A DNA stretch of 64,000 bases from JAWLHU01 sp041690255 (lineage in GTDB: Bacteria; Bacillota; Sulfobacillia; Symbiobacteriales; Symbiobacteriaceae), in the NCBI GenBank assembly GCA_041690255.1, contig JAWLHU010000001.1, forward strand, positions 434,001 to 498,000, written 5' to 3'. This document shows positions 1 through 8,023 of the stretch, piece by piece; the stretch's first letter is position 1, and the number at the start of each line of letters is the position of its first letter. The notes under the pieces were generated by a model that saw only the letters and a program-made list of their open reading frames with translations, was not told where the DNA came from and made no database searches. The position numbers and the translations under genes are program-made.

Positions 1-41
1 AGACCCCCGCACGACTGTGGGGCCATTCCCAAGGCGCTCTA

Positions 42-94
42 TCCGTTTTTGCCCCTCCAGATGGCGCACCGGGTGGCAAAAACGGACAGAGCCA
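42..94. repeat. 53-bp hairpin repeat, copy 1
   Basis: Matches 208-260 at 52 of 53 positions. The ends TCCGTTTTTG and CAAAAACGGA are complementary and the pairing continues inward with wobbles, so each copy can fold into a stem of roughly 17 bp around ATGGCGCA. The only difference (C at 52, T at 218) changes a C-G pair to a T-G wobble, so the fold survives. Short hairpin repeats of this kind resemble REP or small palindromic elements. No gene is seen in 1-440; a further short inverted repeat at 5-20 may belong to an upstream gene. Confidence 0.85.
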
Positions 95-207
95 GGTGGT
101 TAGGGTGGGATGTCAGGGACTGGGTGCTCGAGGGAGGCTGTGCGAGCCCGTCCGAGAGCGTGCGAGGAAGGTGAGCCAGAAGAGGTCTCTCTCTGGCGGG
201 TACTCTG

Positions 208-260
208 TCCGTTTTTGTCCCTCCAGATGGCGCACCGGGTGGCAAAAACGGACAGAGCCA
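208..260. repeat. 53-bp hairpin repeat, copy 2
   Basis: Second direct copy of the element at 42-94, 166 bp downstream of the first. Here the outer stem extends to TGTCC/GGACA (206-255). It lies 180 bp before the FtsW-family start and could act on that transcript or simply be a dispersed repeat. Confidence 0.85.
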
Positions 261-270
261 GCGCTCACAC

Positions 271-350
271 CCCACGCCCCCCGAGGTCCCCCCGGGCCCC
301 CTGGCCAGCGCCCACGCCCCCCGAGGTCCCGGCGGCCCCCCTGGCGAACG
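271..350. repeat. Two-unit 40-bp tandem repeat
   Basis: Units 271-310 and 311-350 are in exact 40-bp register and share the starting segment CCCACGCCCCCCGAGGTCCC. They differ mainly in the middle (CCCGGG against GGCGGC). The block is extremely C-rich on the plus strand. The remainder to 440 shows nothing else recognisable apart from the SD of the next gene. Confidence 0.8.
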
Positions 351-440
351 CCCGACGCAAGACCCCGATTTTCTTTCGCAAGTCGGAAGGGGAACGGGCT
401 CCCTCTGCCCAACTATCTACCCGACAAGGAGGGAGCCACG

Positions 441-1637
441 TTGGCACGCACAGTCCCCTCCCGCACGAGAGCCTTGCACGGCAGCCGGCCCCCCGAGGAG
501 AAGGAGGCTGCTCCCGTCGCGAAGGCTGCGCCGACCCATGCGCCAGATGGACTGCTCCTCTTCGCGCTGCTCGGCCTGTTGAGTGTCGGGATGATCATGG
601 TCTACAGCGCCTCCGCTGCGGAGCCCGAGATATCCGTCACCTCCCGCATGCGCTGGTTTGCGATTGGCATACCGTTTCTCCTGGCCGGGGTCTTCATGCC
701 CGTCTCCTGGTGGCGGAAGCTGGCCCCCTTTGCGCTGATCGCCAGCCTGATCGCCCTGGCCTCCCTGCTCTGGGACGGCAACCCGCTCGCGGTCACCCGC
801 AACAACGCCACCCGCTGGCTGGGCTATGGTACGCAGACCGTCCAGCCCTCCGAGTTTGCCAAGCTGGCCTTCATCCTCTTCGCCGCCCAGTTCCTGGAGC
901 GGCGGGGCACGAAGATGGGCCTCTTCCACGGCTACTCCCACTGGGCCCGGTTCCTCGTCATCCTCGGCGGGCTCGCCGTCCTGATCTACAAGGAGCCCGA
1001 TCTCGGCACCGCTTTGGTCCTGGGTGGTACCGCTTTTTGCCTCATGCTGGCCTCCGGCGTGGACTGGAAGGCACTGATCGTGGGCATCGTACTGGCTACC
1101 GTCCTGGTCGGCTTCGCAGCCACCCGGGTGGAGCATCAGCGGGAGCGGCTGGAGGCCTGGTGGAACCCCTGGGAGTTCCATCAGGAGCAGGGGCACCAGA
1201 CGATCCAGTCCTGGAAGGCGATCGCCCGAGGTGGCTGGTTCGGGGTGGGCCTGGGCCAGTCGCTGCAGAAGCTGGACAACCGCCTGCCGGAGGCGGAGAC
1301 CGACTTTATCTTCGCCGTGATCGCCGAGGAGATGGGCCTCCTACGGGCCATCGGCGTGATCCTGCTCTTCCTGCTCTTCGCCTGGCGCGGCTACACGGTG
1401 GCGGCCCGGGCACCAGACCGGTACACCTCCCTGCTGGCGATCGGGGTCACCTCCTGGATTGCGGTCCAGTCCGGCATGAACCTGGGGGTTGCCACCGGAA
1501 CGATCCCGAACACGGGCGTACCCCTTCCCTTTATCTCATCGGGCGGATCCTCCCTGGTGGCGCTGTTGCTGGCCGCGGGCCTGCTGGTCGGCATCAGCCG
1601 TCAGTCGCTCCCGCCCCAGAAGGAGGCGGTTGCATGA
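441..1637 (+). CDS. ftsW: FtsW/RodA/SpoVE family lipid II polymerase
   Basis: A SEDS-family integral membrane protein of 398 aa. The family polymerises peptidoglycan from lipid II with a class B penicillin-binding protein, at the septum, side wall or spore cortex. I chose TTG 441 because an AAGGAGGGAG SD ends 6 bases before it; a longer frame runs upstream only through repeats. Residues 1-37 are a hydrophilic tail, followed by about ten membrane segments. Conserved blocks are PEAETDFIFAVIAEEMG near 282-298 and PFISSGGSSL near 362-371, which favour FtsW/SpoVE over RodA. It overlaps the following acetyltransferase start by ATGA. No division or mur genes are nearby, so septal, vegetative and sporulation roles cannot be separated. 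Confidence 0.85.
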   Translation: MARTVPSRTRALHGSRPPEEKEAAPVAKAAPTHAPDGLLLFALLGLLSVGMIMVYSASAAEPEISVTSRMRWFAIGIPFLLAGVFMPVSWWRKLAPFALIASLIALASLLWDGNPLAVTRNNATRWLGYGTQTVQPSEFAKLAFILFAAQFLERRGTKMGLFHGYSHWARFLVILGGLAVLIYKEPDLGTALVLGGTAFCLMLASGVDWKALIVGIVLATVLVGFAATRVEHQRERLEAWWNPWEFHQEQGHQTIQSWKAIARGGWFGVGLGQSLQKLDNRLPEAETDFIFAVIAEEMGLLRAIGVILLFLLFAWRGYTVAARAPDRYTSLLAIGVTSWIAVQSGMNLGVATGTIPNTGVPLPFISSGGSSLVALLLAAGLLVGISRQSLPPQKEAVA

Positions 1638-2491
1638 GCACCGCGACCCTGCACGTCCGCCGGGCCACTCCCGCCGACAGAGAGGCCGTGATCGCCCTCA
1701 GCCGGGCGGTCAGTGCGCACGACTTTATTGAGTATGGCTTCGATGATTGGGTCGCCTACGCCGAGCCCGATGGCTTCTTCGTGGCCGAGCAGGATGGCCG
1801 CATGATCGGCTGTTACTGCCTCGAGTTCCACGCCGAGGGGCAGGCCTACTTCTTCGCCATGCGGATCCACCCCGGCGCCCAGGGCAAGGGGATCGGCACC
1901 GAGTTCTGCCGCCTTCAGGTGGAGCAGGCCCGCGCCGCCGGGGCCCGGGAGATCTATCTGCTCAGCGTGCTGGAGAACCTGCGCGCCCATCGGACGGTGG
2001 AGAAGAACGGCTTCGTAAACTGTGGCGCCTGGCTTGTGTACGATGAGTTGAAGCAGATTCCGCCACAGCCCCCGGTGGAACGAGCCCGCTGGGCCACGGT
2101 GGATGATGGTCCCGCCATCGAACGGTTCCGCCGGGCCCGAAGCAACGGCTTGCTCGATGGAGTGATCGCCTCCCGCCACAGCGGCTGGGCGGTGGTGACC
2201 GAGGGGCCGGAGGACTGGGAGATTCCGAAGATCGCCGTGGTTGATGGCGAAACCGGTCTGGTTGGGCTTATGCTGGTCAGCACCACCGAGACCGGCCTCC
2301 TGCTCCGCTGGCTGGACGGCACCCCCGAGGCCGCAGCCGACCTGCTGGCGCTTCTGGTCAGGCGGATGGCCGGTGAGGGCCACGCTGAACTGGGCTTGAG
2401 CCTGCCGCTCTCCGCGGAGCCTCTGCTCGTCCCCCTTGGGCTTGACCCCGCCGAGGCCTTCCGAGCCTACGTCTTCCACTGGACCGAATAG
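1634..2491 (+). CDS. GNAT family N-acetyltransferase
   Basis: A 285-aa protein starting at ATG 1634, whose first four bases overlap the preceding stop. Residues 1-145 form a standard GNAT fold that transfers acetyl from acetyl-CoA; the acetyl-CoA loop is seen as HPGAQGKGIGTEF. The C-terminal 140 residues look like a second, degenerate GNAT-like half without a clear binding loop. The tight coupling to the FtsW gene suggests one transcript, ended by the terminator at 2499. Substrate unknown. Confidence 0.85.
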   Translation: MSTATLHVRRATPADREAVIALSRAVSAHDFIEYGFDDWVAYAEPDGFFVAEQDGRMIGCYCLEFHAEGQAYFFAMRIHPGAQGKGIGTEFCRLQVEQARAAGAREIYLLSVLENLRAHRTVEKNGFVNCGAWLVYDELKQIPPQPPVERARWATVDDGPAIERFRRARSNGLLDGVIASRHSGWAVVTEGPEDWEIPKIAVVDGETGLVGLMLVSTTETGLLLRWLDGTPEAAADLLALLVRRMAGEGHAELGLSLPLSAEPLLVPLGLDPAEAFRAYVFHWTE

Positions 2492-2498
2492 GGCGAAC

Positions 2499-2525
2499 CC
2501 CCGCAGACGCTGCGGGGCCTTTTTT
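2499..2525 (+). terminator. Intrinsic terminator after GNAT
   Basis: Perfect 8-bp stem CCCCGCAG/CTGCGGGG with a 3-base loop ACG, followed by CC and seven T. It closes the FtsW-GNAT transcript. Confidence 0.9.
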
Positions 2526-2637
2526 CGTGGGATGCGGGGAGCAACTTAGACGAAATCTTTCGGAGACAACCTCATAGTATTAGGAGTGCAGTTCTGTATG
2601 TTGAACGAGCGGAAGTCCACGAATTCACATGATGCGG

Positions 2638-2643
2638 TATAAT
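2638..2643 (+). promoter_or_regulatory. Consensus -10 box before the thiolase gene
   Basis: TATAAT at 2638-2643, 43 bases before the thiolase start. No convincing -35 hexamer lies 16-18 bases upstream, so this is a partial promoter call. Confidence 0.4.
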
Positions 2644-2686
2644 GGGTATGGTTCGTTTTTCGTGTACTTTCGGGGGAGGCTATGTC

Positions 2687-3877
2687 ATGAAGCGGGAAGC
2701 GGTGATCGTCAGCGCTGTGCGTACGCCCTTCGGCGCCTTTAACGGCAGCATGAAGGACCTGTCTGCGACCGACCTGGGCGGTATGGCGATCAAGGAAGCG
2801 GTGCGGCGGGCCGGACTTGTGGGCCGGGAGCAGGAGATTGACAACGTCTTCATGGGACAGGTTGTTCAGGCGGGGGTCGGGCAGATTCCGTCCCGGCAGG
2901 CGACCTTTAAGGCGGGGTTGCCCAAGGAGGTCGTTTCCGAGACGATCAACAAGGTCTGCGCCTCCAGCCTGCGGACCGTAAACCTGGCTGATCTCATGAT
3001 CCGAGCCGGCGATGCCGAGGTGGTGGTGGCCGGTGGCATGGAGTCCATGACCAACGCCCCGTATCTTCTGCCCAAAGCTCGCTCAGGCTATCGTATGGGA
3101 CACGCCACCCTGGTAGATGGCGTCATGCACGACGGGCTCTGGTGCCCCTTCAATAACGTCGCCATGGGCTCCTTCGGTGAGCGGGGCGTCGTCGAATACG
3201 GGCTCACCCGTGAGGAGCAGGATGAGTGGGCCTACCGCTCCCACGTGCGGGCTGCAGCGGCATGGGACAAGGGACTTTATTCTGATGAGGTCATCCCGGT
3301 CCCCATCCCCCAGAAGAAGGGCGACTCGGTCCTCTTCACCACCGATGAGCCAATCCGGCGGGACACCACCCTGGAGAAGATGGCGGCCCTGAAGCCCGCC
3401 TTTGAGAAGGGCGGTACGATCACCGCCGGCAACGCACCCGGCCTTTCAGACGGGGCCTCGGCCCTGGTGGTCATGTCCCGGGAGAAGGCGGAGGCGCTGG
3501 GGCTGGAGGTTCTCGCCACGGTTCTGAGCCAGGGCCAGTACTCCGACGACCCGCACAAGCTGCACAGCGTGCCGGCACAGGCGGGCCTGAAGGCGATGAA
3601 GAAGATCGGGATCAGCGCAAAGGACCTCCACCTGGTTGAGATCAACGAGGCCTTCGCTGCCGTCACCCTGATCGCCAGCCGGATCCTGGAGGTCAATCCT
3701 GAGATCGTCAACGTGAACGGTGGCGCGCTTGCGGTGGGACATCCCATTGGCGCCAGCGGTGGCCGGATTCTCATGCACCTGATCTACGAACTCCGCCGGC
3801 GGGGCGGTGGTCTTGGCCTTGCCGGTATCTGCTCGGGAGGCGGGCAGGGCGAGGCGACCGTCATCCGGGTCGGATAA
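2687..3877 (+). CDS. Acetyl-CoA acetyltransferase (thiolase)
   Basis: A 396-aa thiolase that condenses two acetyl-CoA to acetoacetyl-CoA, or runs the reverse thiolysis. Start is ATG 2687, preceded by GGGGGAGG at 2672-2679; an in-frame ATG at 2642 has no SD. The nucleophilic cysteine is Cys91 in NKVCASSLR. The NEAFA block, His352 in GHPIGASGG and Cys382 in GICSGGGQG complete the active site. Length is normal. A 3-hydroxyacyl-CoA dehydrogenase gene follows after 20 bases, so the pair forms a C4 acyl-CoA unit (butyrate, polyhydroxyalkanoate or fatty-acid breakdown). No crotonase or acyl-CoA dehydrogenase is adjacent. Confidence 0.95.
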   Translation: MKREAVIVSAVRTPFGAFNGSMKDLSATDLGGMAIKEAVRRAGLVGREQEIDNVFMGQVVQAGVGQIPSRQATFKAGLPKEVVSETINKVCASSLRTVNLADLMIRAGDAEVVVAGGMESMTNAPYLLPKARSGYRMGHATLVDGVMHDGLWCPFNNVAMGSFGERGVVEYGLTREEQDEWAYRSHVRAAAAWDKGLYSDEVIPVPIPQKKGDSVLFTTDEPIRRDTTLEKMAALKPAFEKGGTITAGNAPGLSDGASALVVMSREKAEALGLEVLATVLSQGQYSDDPHKLHSVPAQAGLKAMKKIGISAKDLHLVEINEAFAAVTLIASRILEVNPEIVNVNGGALAVGHPIGASGGRILMHLIYELRRRGGGLGLAGICSGGGQGEATVIRVG

Positions 3878-3897
3878 TCTCAAGGGGGCATTTTCTC

Positions 3898-4782
3898 ATG
3901 GCGATCAAGACAGTCATGGTGGTCGGCGCCGGACAGATGGGCTCGGGCATCGCACAGGTGGCGGCTCAGGCCGGTCTGCGGGTCTATCTGCGGGATGTCG
4001 AAGAGCGGTTCGTCAGCCGGGGTCTGAGCGTGATCGAGAAGAACCTGAGCCGCGATGTGGAGAAGGGGCGTAAGACCGCCGAGGAGAAGGCTGCGATCCT
4101 GGGGCGTATCTCCGGCACGATCGGGTTGGAGCCGGCCAGGGAGTGCGATCTGGTGGTCGAGGCGATCATTGAGAACCTCGACGTGAAGCTGGCCCTCTTC
4201 CGTGAGCTGGATGAGATCTGCCCCGCGGGAACGATCTTCGCCTCGAACACATCCAGCCTGCCGATCACCCAACTCGCCTCCGCCACCAAGCGGGCCGACC
4301 GGTTTATTGGCATGCACTTCATGAACCCGGTCCCGGTTATGAAGCTGGTGGAGATCATCCGGGGCATCGCTACATCTGATGAGACCTACGCCGCAATCAA
4401 GGACCTGGCCGAGGAGATGGGCAAGACGACCGCCGTGGTCAACGACTTCCCGGGCTTTATCTCCAACCGGGTGCTGCTGCCCATGCTGAATGAAGCGATC
4501 TACTGCTTCTATGAGGGGATCGCTGGCGTCGAGGAGATCGACACGGTCATGAAGTTGGGCATGAACCACCCCATGGGGCCGCTGACGCTGGCGGACTTCA
4601 TCGGGCTGGATACCTGCCTCTACATCATGAATGTGCTGTATGATGGCTACAAGGACTCCAAGTACCGGCCCTGCCCGCTCCTGGTACAGATGGTCCAGGC
4701 CGGCTACCTGGGGCGCAAGACTGGTCGTGGTTTCTACACGTACAACCCCGACGGTACCGCGACCCCGATGGTGCGGAAGTAA
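3898..4782 (+). CDS. hbd: 3-hydroxybutyryl-CoA dehydrogenase
   Basis: A 294-aa enzyme interconverting acetoacetyl-CoA and 3-hydroxybutyryl-CoA with NAD(P)H. Residues 5-20 hold the Rossmann loop VVGAGQMGSGIAQVAA; SNTSSLPI and GMHFMNPVPVMKLVEI are typical of the family; the C-terminal helical domain with NHPMGPLTLADFIGLD is complete. Start is ATG 3898 behind AAGGGGG. It is co-transcribed with the thiolase gene just upstream and ended by the hairpin at 4790. Confidence 0.95.
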   Translation: MAIKTVMVVGAGQMGSGIAQVAAQAGLRVYLRDVEERFVSRGLSVIEKNLSRDVEKGRKTAEEKAAILGRISGTIGLEPARECDLVVEAIIENLDVKLALFRELDEICPAGTIFASNTSSLPITQLASATKRADRFIGMHFMNPVPVMKLVEIIRGIATSDETYAAIKDLAEEMGKTTAVVNDFPGFISNRVLLPMLNEAIYCFYEGIAGVEEIDTVMKLGMNHPMGPLTLADFIGLDTCLYIMNVLYDGYKDSKYRPCPLLVQMVQAGYLGRKTGRGFYTYNPDGTATPMVRK

Positions 4783-4789
4783 GCACTTT

Positions 4790-4820
4790 GGCGCCCCTTC
4801 CGGTTGGAGGGGCGCCTTTT
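4790..4820 (+). terminator. Intrinsic terminator after hbd
   Basis: Stem GGCGCCCC/GGGGCGCC (4790-4797 with 4809-4816) followed by TTTT. Confidence 0.85.
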
Positions 4821-4844
4821 GGCCTGACGGTCCCCGTATCCGGC

Positions 4845-4886
4845 ATGATACTGTAAGCGACATATAAGTGTTAGTAACAGTATCAT
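4845..4886. promoter_or_regulatory. Long inverted repeat, probable PadR operator
   Basis: ATGATACTGT at 4845-4854 is the exact reverse complement of ACAGTATCAT at 4877-4886, with an AT-rich 22-base spacer. It lies 21 bases before the permease operon that ends in a padR gene. Autoregulated PadR operons usually carry such a palindrome over their promoter, so this is the likely binding site (inference). Confidence 0.65.
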
Positions 4887-4907
4887 TCGCATGCCGGAGG
4901 TATCCCC

Positions 4908-5387
4908 ATGACGTTCAACTACGTGCTCTTCGCTGTAACCCTTGGCACTCTTGGCATCTCCCACTGGAAGGACCAAGAGCGGACCCGGAAGGCGCTCCGG
5001 ATCACCCTGCGCTCCCTGCTCTCCCTGACCCCCAGCCTCCTCGGCATGACCGCGGTGATCGGCCTCGTCATGGCGCTGATTCCGCCCGATCAGATGACGC
5101 ACCTCTTCCAATCCAGTGGTATCACCGGGTTTGCCCTGATCGCAGTCGTCGGTGCGATCACCACGGTGCCGGCTCCAATCGCCTTCCCCCTCGCCGGCTC
5201 CCTCCACCAGCTCGGTGCGAGCCTCGGATCGCTCGCCGCTTTTATCACCACCCTGACCATGGTGGGGCTCGTAACCATGCCCATGGAGACCGAGTTCTTC
5301 GGCATGCGCTTCGCCGTTGTTCGGCAAGTGCTTGGCTTCGTCCTCGCCGTTCTGATCGGTGGCCTGATGGGGGTGATCCTGGCATGA
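4908..5387 (+). CDS. Small integral membrane protein, N-terminal half of a permease
   Basis: A 159-aa protein with about four or five membrane segments, starting at ATG 4908 behind CGGAGG. The arrangement of hydrophobic helices with a central GAITTVPAPIAFPLAGSLHQLGAS loop and repeated Gly/Pro breaks resembles one half of the DUF318/ArsP-type permease family; that assignment is tentative. The next gene overlaps by ATGA and looks like the other half, so the two products probably act as a heterodimer. Substrate unknown. The promoter region holds the palindrome at 4845. Confidence 0.75.
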   Translation: MTFNYVLFAVTLGTLGISHWKDQERTRKALRITLRSLLSLTPSLLGMTAVIGLVMALIPPDQMTHLFQSSGITGFALIAVVGAITTVPAPIAFPLAGSLHQLGASLGSLAAFITTLTMVGLVTMPMETEFFGMRFAVVRQVLGFVLAVLIGGLMGVILA

Positions 5388-5908
5388 GGAAGAAGCTCAA
5401 GCCTTACGGCCTCTTTACGACGGTCCTCCTGATCAACCTGGTCCTGACCCTCTTGCTGCCCCGCACAGCGAGGCTATCCATGCTGAATGCCGCCTCTTTC
5501 CTGGGCGATATCCTGCTCGTCCTGCCCCCGGTGCTCGTGCTCATGGGCCTCTTCGACGTCTGGGTCCCACGACAGGTCGTGGAGCGCAGCATCGGCCAGG
5601 GCTCCGGCGTGCGGGGCGCCATTCTCGCTATGCTCCTGGGTACGGCGGCAGCCGGTCCGCTCTACGTGGCCTTTCCGGTCGCTCTCGCCCTGCAGCAGAA
5701 GGGGGCCCGCTTGGCGAACATCGTCGTGTTCCTGGGGACCTGGGCCACGATCAAGATCCCAATGCTGCTCGTGGAGTCCAGCTTCCTGGGCTGGCGGTTC
5801 TCCCTGATCCGCCTGGCCCTGACGATTCCGGCGATCCTGCTTTCGGGCTTCCTCATGGAGCGATGGGTCCCTGAAACAGCAACTGCCACAGCGTCGGAGG
5901 AGAGGTGA
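5384..5908 (+). CDS. Small integral membrane protein, partner half of the permease
   Basis: A 174-aa membrane protein starting at ATG 5384, overlapping the preceding stop. It has about five helices. The GSGVRGAILAMLLGTAAAGP stretch, followed by a proline-containing helix, is typical of DUF318/ArsP-like permease halves, and it parallels the GAITTVPAPIAFPLAG loop of the partner. It ends 4 bases before the PadR gene. The three-gene layout suggests an exporter switched by its own repressor. Confidence 0.75.
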   Translation: MRKKLKPYGLFTTVLLINLVLTLLLPRTARLSMLNAASFLGDILLVLPPVLVLMGLFDVWVPRQVVERSIGQGSGVRGAILAMLLGTAAAGPLYVAFPVALALQQKGARLANIVVFLGTWATIKIPMLLVESSFLGWRFSLIRLALTIPAILLSGFLMERWVPETATATASEER

Positions 5909-5912
5909 ACCG

Positions 5913-6263
5913 GTGGGCATGAACCGCAAGGGACAGCAATATCGCCACACGCCGGCCTTTATTCTGCTGATGTTAGCCGAGGGCGACGCGTACGGTGCGT
6001 CGTTGCTCAGCCGGCTGGAGAGCGAGCTGCCGGCCTTCCGGACCGACAGTGCGATCATCTACCGCAGCCTGCAGGATCTGGAGAGCGAAGGGGCGGTCGA
6101 GTCCTACTGGGAGACCGAGACCTCCGGCCCGCCCCGCAAGTGGTATCACCTGACGCCAGCGGGGCGTGAGAAGCTGAGGGCCTACCGCGACGACATTGTC
6201 GAGCGGGTCAAGAACCTGCAGTTCTTCCTCCAGGTCTACGGGGAGCGGTTTGGGACTGAATGA
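5913..6263 (+). CDS. PadR family transcriptional regulator
   Basis: A 116-aa winged-helix repressor. Residues 14-90 contain the PadR signature ILLMLAEGDAYGASLLSRLE and IIYRSLQDLESEGAVES, with the wing in PPRKWYHLTPAGREKL. GTG 5913 sits 7 bases after GGAGGAGAGG; ATG 5919 is the alternative. It is the last gene of the permease operon and probably binds the palindrome at 4845-4886. PadR proteins respond to small hydrophobic molecules; the ligand cannot be read here. Confidence 0.9.
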   Translation: MGMNRKGQQYRHTPAFILLMLAEGDAYGASLLSRLESELPAFRTDSAIIYRSLQDLESEGAVESYWETETSGPPRKWYHLTPAGREKLRAYRDDIVERVKNLQFFLQVYGERFGTE

Positions 6264-6265
6264 AA

Positions 6266-6297
6266 GCGAGCTCGTCCTCCCTGGAGGGCGAGCTCGC
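6266..6297. terminator. Bidirectional hairpin between converging genes
   Basis: GCGAGCTCGTCCTCC pairs with GGAGGGCGAGCTCGC (one T-G wobble). It stands between the PadR gene and the converging DUF2568 gene; the T-run is weak on both sides. Confidence 0.65.
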
Positions 6298-6343
6298 ATC
6301 TATTCTCGCTGGTGTGTCGGGCCGCGAGGAAGGAATAGTCCTC

Positions 6344-6670
6344 TCACTGCTTCCACAGGAGCATAAGGAGCTTGTTCACCCCCACGACCAGACCGTAGAT
6401 GGCGGCCAGTTCTGCACGACCCGCAGCGTAGAGTCCGGCGGCTGCCAGACCGAAGACCAGCAGGTCCAGCCCAGGCACCTGGAACGGGGCTTTGGGCGCT
6501 ATGAAGTTGCCCCAGACGACCGCTGCCAGCAGGGGGGTGCCCAACCCCAAGACCCACCGCAGGAGGGCACTCTGCCCGGTGCGGAAGCCCCAGTATCCAA
6601 GGGCTCCCAGCGCGATCAGCTCCAGTAGAAATCGAAGACCAAGGTTTGTCGCCTTCAGTATCTCCAGCAC
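6344..6670 (-). CDS. YrdB/DUF2568-type small membrane protein
   Basis: A 108-aa protein with four predicted membrane helices, start GTG 6670 behind AAGGAGG at 6678-6684. The pattern LGLRFLLELIALGALGYWGF, then the GTPLLAAVVWGNFIAPKAP loop, fits the YrdB family (DUF2568), whose function is unknown. It follows the MBL-fold gene by 12 bases and is probably read with it under the TetR-controlled promoter at 8024-8068. Confidence 0.8.
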   Translation of the reverse strand: MLEILKATNLGLRFLLELIALGALGYWGFRTGQSALLRWVLGLGTPLLAAVVWGNFIAPKAPFQVPGLDLLVFGLAAAGLYAAGRAELAAIYGLVVGVNKLLMLLWKQ

Positions 6671-6682
6671 GATGAGACCTCC

Positions 6683-7366
6683 TTAGAGAACAAATCCGAA
6701 GCGGGCAGCCGTCCGTAGCTGGTAGGCGTCGAGATCAGCGGCGGCGTCAAAGACCGGGGCGCCGTGGCAGACCTCGACCCGCTTCGGCTTCAACTGCGCC
6801 ACCACAGCGCTGGAGCGCACCGCCTCGGCCATGTCGGCCGTGAAGATCGGCATGGGATGGTGCAACCGCCCACCCTTCGAGGTGAACAGGTCACCGGCCA
6901 GCAACACGGCATCATCCGCATGGTAGTAAGCCACGTGTCCCGGGGCGTGACCGGGAGTCAAGTAAGGGATCAGGCCGCCCACCGGCATCAGCCGGTTGTG
7001 AGGGTCCATCGCCAAGGGTTGGACCAGGCCCTTGGGCAGGCCGGCCTCTGCCTTCTTACGCCGGGGGTAGGGGAGGTCCCCCTCCAGGTAGGGAATCTCC
7101 ACGGCGTGGGCGTAGACCGGGACTGGGTAGCGCTCTCGGATCTTGGTCACCGCACCGATGTGGTCTGAGTGGCCGTGGGTGAGCAGGATCTGCTTCAGCG
7201 GCTTCCCGGACTGCTCAACGAAGCGCAGGATCCCCTTTGCCATGAAGGATGCGCCGGCATCGATCAGGGTGAGGCCGTCGGGTTCGGCTGCAATCCAGAC
7301 GCGAACGGAGATGATCATCCAGGACTTCAGGCTCCAGAGGTTCGGTGTGATCTGCTCAATCTGCAT
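6683..7366 (-). CDS. MBL-fold metallo-hydrolase
   Basis: A 227-aa metallo-beta-lactamase-fold hydrolase. The metal motif THGHSDH is at residues 63-69, with PGHAPGH at 138-144 and LLAGDLF around Asp159, giving a full binuclear zinc site. Length and motif order match the glyoxalase-II-like or lactonase-like group; substrate unknown. Its start overlaps the end of the TetR gene by 11 bases, so regulator and enzyme are translationally coupled. It may process the TetR ligand (inference). Confidence 0.9.
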   Translation of the reverse strand: MQIEQITPNLWSLKSWMIISVRVWIAAEPDGLTLIDAGASFMAKGILRFVEQSGKPLKQILLTHGHSDHIGAVTKIRERYPVPVYAHAVEIPYLEGDLPYPRRKKAEAGLPKGLVQPLAMDPHNRLMPVGGLIPYLTPGHAPGHVAYYHADDAVLLAGDLFTSKGGRLHHPMPIFTADMAEAVRSSAVVAQLKPKRVEVCHGAPVFDAAADLDAYQLRTAARFGFVL

Positions 7367-8003
7367 GACGCTCCACTCCTGTCTGTGCGGTTTGCTTGGC
7401 CCCGGTCACCACGACCGAAATCGCCAGGTCGAAGGTGGGCGAGAGTCGTTCGATCAGTTGTTCCAGGGGCTCTGTTGACTCGGTGTAGGTGGCCAGGATA
7501 CCGTGGAGGGTGAAGAAGAGAATCCGGGCGTAGGCGAGAACCCGCTCCTCGGTCACATCTGGCGGAAGGCACTCACCGATGGCCTGGCGGAGGAGGCTGA
7601 AGAGGTGGTTCCGGGTCCTGTTCAGGTCGAAGGAGGGGCCGGTGATATCCACCCGTTCGGCCTTCACCATGAAGAAGATCCGGTACATGGTCCGGTTTGA
7701 GAGGCAGAAGTGGAGAAAGGTGCGGCTGATTTGGGCCAATCGCTCTTCGGGAGCAACGGTCTGGTCCTGGAGGATCGCCTCCATCTCCCCTTGCAGGGAG
7801 TCCAGGGGGCCGGCGGAGAGGTGGTGGAGGAGTGCCTCCTTGTCCTTGAAGTAGAGATAGATCGTGGTGTGGGAGCAGCCCGCCGCCTTGGCGATCTCCC
7901 GCATGGTCACGGCGTCGTAGCCCCGCTCACCAAAGAGTTGGCCGGCAGCGGTCAGGATCGCCCGCTTGGTCTCCTCGGCTCGCATCTCCTGTCTGCTTGA
8001 CAT
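7356..8003 (-). CDS. TetR family transcriptional regulator
   Basis: A 215-aa repressor. Residues 10-58 form the DNA-binding domain (FGERGYDAVTMREIAKAAGC, then SHTTIYLYFKDKEALL). The remaining helices form a variable ligand domain, similar in plan to the TetR_C_11/13 type. It is first in an operon with the MBL-fold hydrolase and the DUF2568 protein. Three operator-like palindromes lie 21-65 bases upstream, so autorepression is very likely. Confidence 0.92.
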   Translation of the reverse strand: MSSRQEMRAEETKRAILTAAGQLFGERGYDAVTMREIAKAAGCSHTTIYLYFKDKEALLHHLSAGPLDSLQGEMEAILQDQTVAPEERLAQISRTFLHFCLSNRTMYRIFFMVKAERVDITGPSFDLNRTRNHLFSLLRQAIGECLPPDVTEERVLAYARILFFTLHGILATYTESTEPLEQLIERLSPTFDLAISVVVTGAKQTAQTGVERHAD

Positions 8004-8023
8004 GGGTTCAGCTCACTTTCATA

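Noticed and set aside
96..440. N-terminal extension of the FtsW-family frame by 115 residues
   Set aside because: The extension crosses the hairpin and tandem repeats and is Pro/Arg-rich; TTG 441 has a strong SD and gives the normal family length.
2601..2643. Full promoter TTGAAC...TATAAT before the thiolase
   Set aside because: The spacing of 31 bases is far too long; only the -10 is kept.
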